Assembly (NCBI RefSeq): GCF_028649655.1
Contig: NZ_JAQSLN010000003.1
Span: forward strand, 124,001-188,000
DNA: 64,000 nucleotides
Direction: 5' to 3'
Source of the DNA: Halobacteriovorax sp. GB3
Lineage (GTDB): Bacteria; Bdellovibrionota; Bacteriovoracia; Bacteriovoracales; Bacteriovoracaceae
Shown: positions 60,525 through 64,000 of the stretch, in pieces
Position numbering within the stretch: position 1 is the stretch's first letter
How the letters are laid out: each line of letters starts with the position of its first letter
The notes under the pieces: model-generated
What the model was told of the DNA's origin: nothing
What the model saw: only the letters and a program-made list of their open reading frames with translations
The model's database searches: none
Translations under genes and position numbers: made by a program

Positions 60525-62548
60525 AGCACCTGGTATCAATCGCATTTGGAATGGATACAAGCCATTTTGATCGTACCATTGAGTTTGAAGGTCAGACATA
60601 TAGAGTTAGTGAATATTCAACAAATTTTGATATGGAGTTAACAAAAGGGCTTGTTAAAAAATTTGATGGTGCGTGTGATGCAATATGTATTTCAGGTCTT
60701 CCAAATCGTATTGATCTTTCAAAAGGGGAGAGTTTCATTCATCCTCAAACGGCAACATTAAAATCACTTGCCTATGAGACGCCAATATTTACTGGGCAAG
60801 ATTTAAAAGATATCTTCATTCCTTATATTCTAAGAAGAGAGTGTCGCGCTCGTCCTCGCTTTTTCAATTCGAAGACCTTTTCAATCTATGCTGGTGGGGT
60901 AAATTTTAGAGAAGCAAGTGTTCTTGAAGAGATGAATTTTGATATTACGCTTGCTGATCCTTATTTCTTCTTTCGCATGCCTAGATTTTTAAAAACGACG
61001 AAGGCCGTAAAGCGCATTATTAAATTAATGGCACCTATTTTAAAAAGAAAGACTATCCGCCGCTCTAGGGTTTCACTTTTTCAAAAAGATAATCCTGTTT
61101 TAGCGCCTTTTTTTAAAGGTGACGTTTTTGTCGGAAATGAAGCTTCTTTTAATTACATTGATCTCTCACATTTAAATAGGAAAAGTATTATCGTTGATAT
61201 GCTTACGCCTAGTTTGAAAAAAAGACTTGTCGATGTTGGTGTTCACGAAGTCCTCTCTATTATGAGTGAAGATCTTGTTAGTAAGGGACTTTCATATACT
61301 ATTTTAGAAGGTCTGATTTTTCTTTCTAAAAATAAAGCAGACCTCGAACAAAGAGATCTCATAAAGTGGATTGAGAGCTCTTCACCTAAGGGGCATCTCC
61401 ATGAATTAATGAATGTTAACTCAAATGATCGTCAATCCATTGAAAAATTCGCCTTTATTATTCACCCTCTAAGTGGAGACTATCTGTTTAAACATCCACT
61501 ATTAAAGTTTCTGCCGAAAAATAAATTAGTTAAAGATAGCGCTGAAGAGATCATGGGGCATGCTCCAGGTTTTTATTATGGGAAAATTCCTGGCATTCGT
61601 AGTGTTAAAAGTGGGAAAACGGTTGATGGGCTTATTTATGCTGTGACTGAAACTCCTAAAAAACTTATGAGTAAAGATCCTGAGAAGGTTTACAAAAAAC
61701 TTATTCGCTTAAGTGAGCTCGCCAAGATTCAAGGGGCCAAGATTATTGGTCTTGGTGCTTATACTAAGATTGTTGGTGATGCAGGGGTAAGTGTTAATAA
61801 GAGAAGCCCTATTCCTGTCACAACGGGAAACTCTCTTTCTGCCTGTTCTACACTTTGGGCCGCTAAGTACGCTGTTGATAAAATGAATTTAGTAAAAAAA
61901 GAAGATGGGCGATATCTTGGAAAAGCTGTTGTGATTGGGGCAACGGGAAGTATTGGGGCGGTTTGTTCAAAATTTCTGGCCGATACGTGGAGTGAAGTCA
62001 CGATTATGGCGCCTCGTGCTTATAAATTGATCGAGTTAAAAGAAGAGATCACAAAAGAATTCCCAAATTCAAAGGTCTCTGTTTCTACAAAGGCCGATGA
62101 GGCCATCGTAAATGCAGACTTAATTATCACCTCAACCAGTGGCTTGGGGAAAAAGATCTTAGATATTAAGAGAGTTAAACCAGGTGCGATTATTTGTGAT
62201 GTATCGAGGCCATTTGATATTACTGAAAATGAGGCCATGAGTCGTCCCGATGTTATGGTCGTGGCCAGTGGGGAAGTTCTCTTGCCTGGTGTGAATGAAA
62301 TTAAGATTGACTTAGGTTTAGAAGGTGCCATGGTCTATGCTTGTCTTGCTGAAACGGCGCTACTTGCTTTAGAAGGTCGCTATGAGCCTTTCACGCTTTC
62401 ACGTCGTATTGACTATCACAAAGTCGTAGAAATCGATCGCATGGCCAAAGATCACGGCGTAAAATTGGCCACAATCATGGGCCATAATGGTATAATTACA
62501 GAAGAAGAATTTAATCTTTGTCGTAAACATGCACTAACGAAGGAATAA
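60521..62548 (+). CDS. Acyl-ACP-reductase-like protein with unknown N-terminal domain
   Basis: 675 residues in two parts. The C-terminal half (about 315-675) matches cyanobacterial long-chain acyl-ACP reductase (AAR): 'IIGLGAYTKIVGDAGV', 'TTGNSLSACSTLWAAKYA', NADPH loop 'AVVIGATGSIGAVCSKFL', and 'MVYACLAETALLALEGRY' with Cys608 at the position of the thioester Cys. AAR reduces a fatty acyl thioester to the aldehyde. The N-terminal half (about 1-310) has segments like 'IYAGGVNFREASVLEEM' and 'VFVGNEASFNYIDLSHL' that I cannot place; it may be a degenerate Rossmann or transferase domain. ATGA overlap with the SDR gene. Confidence 0.75.
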   Translation: MKHLVSIAFGMDTSHFDRTIEFEGQTYRVSEYSTNFDMELTKGLVKKFDGACDAICISGLPNRIDLSKGESFIHPQTATLKSLAYETPIFTGQDLKDIFIPYILRRECRARPRFFNSKTFSIYAGGVNFREASVLEEMNFDITLADPYFFFRMPRFLKTTKAVKRIIKLMAPILKRKTIRRSRVSLFQKDNPVLAPFFKGDVFVGNEASFNYIDLSHLNRKSIIVDMLTPSLKKRLVDVGVHEVLSIMSEDLVSKGLSYTILEGLIFLSKNKADLEQRDLIKWIESSSPKGHLHELMNVNSNDRQSIEKFAFIIHPLSGDYLFKHPLLKFLPKNKLVKDSAEEIMGHAPGFYYGKIPGIRSVKSGKTVDGLIYAVTETPKKLMSKDPEKVYKKLIRLSELAKIQGAKIIGLGAYTKIVGDAGVSVNKRSPIPVTTGNSLSACSTLWAAKYAVDKMNLVKKEDGRYLGKAVVIGATGSIGAVCSKFLADTWSEVTIMAPRAYKLIELKEEITKEFPNSKVSVSTKADEAIVNADLIITSTSGLGKKILDIKRVKPGAIICDVSRPFDITENEAMSRPDVMVVASGEVLLPGVNEIKIDLGLEGAMVYACLAETALLALEGRYEPFTLSRRIDYHKVVEIDRMAKDHGVKLATIMGHNGIITEEEFNLCRKHALTKE

Positions 62549-62550
62549 TT

Positions 62551-63642
62551 TTGGCGCAAAAATATTTTAATCAACTCAATTATACTCTTGGTAATGAAGA
62601 TACGACTTTAGAAGTTGAAATGGTGAAAAAACTCAAGCCTAAGAGTATTTTTGCCGTTGCGGGAAGTGGATCTCGCGCCTTGCCTCTTATGCAAGAGGGT
62701 GTTGAAAAACTCGTCTGCGCCGATGTTTCTTCTCATCAGCTCTATCTAACGATTCTTAGAATGGAGACAATTCGTCAATTTGATTTTCATGATTTTCTTC
62801 TCTTTTGGGGTTTTCCTCCTTATGGCGGATACGATTATGGTCATAAGAGACGTGAGCTATTTTATAATTTAGAACTCGATGATCAGGCCAAAGAGTTTTT
62901 CTTAGATGTCTATAAAGAACTTGGATGGCAATCGGTTCTCTATGAAGGTAAGTGGGAAAAGACTTTTAAAACGCTTGCTAAGATCAATAGGAAAATACTT
63001 GGTCGTGATTACGATAAAATCTTTCAATTCCATCACATTCAGGATCAGGCCCGCTACTTTGAAAATGATTTTCCTATGAAGAGATGGAAAACGGTCCTTT
63101 TTCTTTTAGGAAATAAGGCCATCTTTAATGCTTTACTCTACAAGGGTGATTTTATTAAAAAGAATGTTTCTCAGTCATACTTAGACTATTACACAGAAGC
63201 ATTTGATCACCTGATGAGCGAACAACTGGCAAGAAATAGCTATTTTATGCACCTTTGTTTTTATGGTGAAATTCGCCACGAAGATGGAAATCCTGTGGAG
63301 GCCAAGGAAGAGATTTTCTATGCTAATAAAAAGGCATTAGAATCTGCAAGTTTTCAAACGTATCAAGAAGACATGATTAGTTGTATTGAAAAAAGAGGGA
63401 AGTTTGATTTTCTCTCTTTAAGCGATGTTCCTAGTTATTTTAGTGGGGACCTCGAAGAGAGCTTTCTTCAGAAAATTAAAGTCGGCCTCAATCCTGGTGC
63501 TGTCATTGTTTTACGATCTTACTTAAGAGTACCTAAGTGCGATGAGACGGGGTTTGTTGATATCACTCCACAGTTTGGTCCTGAGATATTTGAAGAAAAA
63601 GTTCAAATGTATAAAGTAAAAGTTTTAAGATTTGATCCATAA
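62551..63642 (+). CDS. DUF3419 family, BtaA-like SAM 3-amino-3-carboxypropyl transferase
   Basis: 363 residues matching the DUF3419/BtaA family: 'FNQLNYTLGNEDTTLEVEMV' start, SAM loop 'SIFAVAGSGSRALPLMQEG', 'LVCADVSSHQLYLTILRMET' and the late 'KFDFLSLSDVPSYFSG'. BtaA moves the aminocarboxypropyl group of SAM to diacylglycerol in betaine-lipid synthesis; the acceptor here is unknown. Start is TTG at 62551 with AAGGA about six bases upstream. Last gene of the plus operon, followed directly by a strong terminator. Confidence 0.82.
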   Translation: MAQKYFNQLNYTLGNEDTTLEVEMVKKLKPKSIFAVAGSGSRALPLMQEGVEKLVCADVSSHQLYLTILRMETIRQFDFHDFLLFWGFPPYGGYDYGHKRRELFYNLELDDQAKEFFLDVYKELGWQSVLYEGKWEKTFKTLAKINRKILGRDYDKIFQFHHIQDQARYFENDFPMKRWKTVLFLLGNKAIFNALLYKGDFIKKNVSQSYLDYYTEAFDHLMSEQLARNSYFMHLCFYGEIRHEDGNPVEAKEEIFYANKKALESASFQTYQEDMISCIEKRGKFDFLSLSDVPSYFSGDLEESFLQKIKVGLNPGAVIVLRSYLRVPKCDETGFVDITPQFGPEIFEEKVQMYKVKVLRFDP

Positions 63643-63669
63643 AAAAAGGCCTCTTTCGAGGCCTTTTTT
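63642..63669. terminator. Bidirectional intrinsic terminator
   Basis: GGCCTC, loop TTTC, GAGGCC with six A before and six T after; it ends the BtaA-like operon and the partial gene at 63671. Confidence 0.93.
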
Positions 63670-63670
63670 A

Positions 63671-64000
63671 TTAATCATTCATAGAGCATTTAACGCTATT
63701 TACGAAGTATGTTCCACTTTCACCAGTAGATCTGTCATAACCATCAAGGTATGATGACTCAACTGTGATCGTGTATTTATCAAAGATATTCTGATCATAT
63801 CTTTGCTTTCCTGTTAGAACAGTTGTGTAGTAGTAATCTGTAATTCCCTGATCTACTTGGTCGATTTCTTCTTTTGTTGTAACGATTGTAAGATCTTTCA
63901 TTTCGTTACATTCATTTGTAATGGCCTCAACTAGGGCCTTGTTGTGAAGAGCTGCGTAGCTTGAGTTCTTTACTGTCGCAAATGCGCTTGTTGAAATTAA
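63671..64000 (-). CDS. Partial exported small protein, 5' end outside the window
   Basis: The frame is open to the window end; 109 residues are visible and the true start is beyond 64000. The first visible residues 'LISTSAFA' look like the end of a signal peptide, followed by 'TVKNSSYAALHNKALVEA'. Two Cys ('NECNEM', 'VKCSMND') may pair. No family recognised. An internal ATG at 63901 would remove the signal peptide and is not chosen. Confidence 0.6.
   Translation of the reverse strand, partial: LISTSAFATVKNSSYAALHNKALVEAITNECNEMKDLTIVTTKEEIDQVDQGITDYYYTTVLTGKQRYDQNIFDKYTITVESSYLDGYDRSTGESGTYFVNSVKCSMND

Noticed and set aside
51031-63642. Reading the cluster as an OleABCD long-chain olefin pathway
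   Set aside because: No thiolase (OleA) is present and the hydrolase has Ser instead of Asp; the extra UbiA, formyltransferase and BtaA-like genes do not fit.
1-64000. CRISPR arrays, IS elements, tRNAs
   Set aside because: No regularly spaced repeat, no transposase-like frame and no cloverleaf-like stretch was seen in the short intergenic gaps.

Overview
The window looks like chromosome from a predatory delta-like bacterium of the Bdellovibrionota, most likely a Halobacteriovorax/Bacteriovorax relative. This is inferred from its AT-rich composition, the many Lys-rich, secreted or membrane proteins without clear family, a compact layout with ATGA overlaps, and a Gram-negative cell-wall and envelope gene set. 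I could not run a search, so the taxon is an inference. There are no tRNA or rRNA genes, insertion sequences, prophage genes or CRISPR arrays that I can see. No gene-free stretch reaches 300 bases; the longest are about 240-270 bases (8443-8699, 10311-10580, 17817-18057, 25577-25813) and hold terminators or promoters as listed.

Layout. 1-8.4 kb: small envelope and housekeeping genes (amidase, SH3 protein, AstE-like deacylase, HNH nuclease), a PurE-like protein paired with an SSB, an RlmK-type rRNA methyltransferase, and a membrane histidine-kinase-like protein without an ATPase domain paired with a lone receiver. 8.7-17.8 kb: prfC, a solute-binding-like protein, a fused GcvPA-GcvPB glycine decarboxylase, rsmJ, a secreted hydrolase, and yaaA preceded by a hairpin that buries its ribosome site. 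18-25.6 kb: a giant secreted protein with regular Gly and Tyr ladders, a small exported protein, a hybrid sensor kinase and a histone-H1-like protein. 25.8-41.9 kb: a PfkB kinase and asnS, an exported hydrolase whose signal peptide is encoded over the asnS terminator, a coiled-coil protein, SIMPL and M48-like proteins, a transglycosylase-like SH3 protein, murI, eno, a second sensor kinase and envelope proteins. 41.9-50.1 kb: a MenE-MenH fusion downstream of lexA-dinB, the tldD-tldE pair and an MscS channel.

51.0-63.6 kb is the most unusual part. Two divergent, tightly overlapping operons, bracketed by two strong terminators, encode a formyltransferase, an alpha/beta-hydrolase/acyl-CoA-ligase fusion, a UbiA-type prenyltransferase, a rifampicin-phosphotransferase-like enzyme, a TPMT-like methyltransferase, and on the other strand a diacylglycerol-kinase-like enzyme, an extended SDR, an acyl-ACP-reductase-like fusion and a BtaA-like (DUF3419) aminocarboxypropyl transferase. 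Together they read as a pathway that activates and reduces acyl chains and builds or decorates an unusual, possibly prenylated or amino-acid-bearing, membrane lipid. I know no described pathway with this set.

Regulation visible in sequence: a leaderless-looking lexA promoter with direct repeats in its spacer, a possible flagellar-sigma promoter at 15731, an extended -10 promoter before the purE-like gene, and several intrinsic terminators built on GGCC-rich stems, two of which merge with the start of the next gene.
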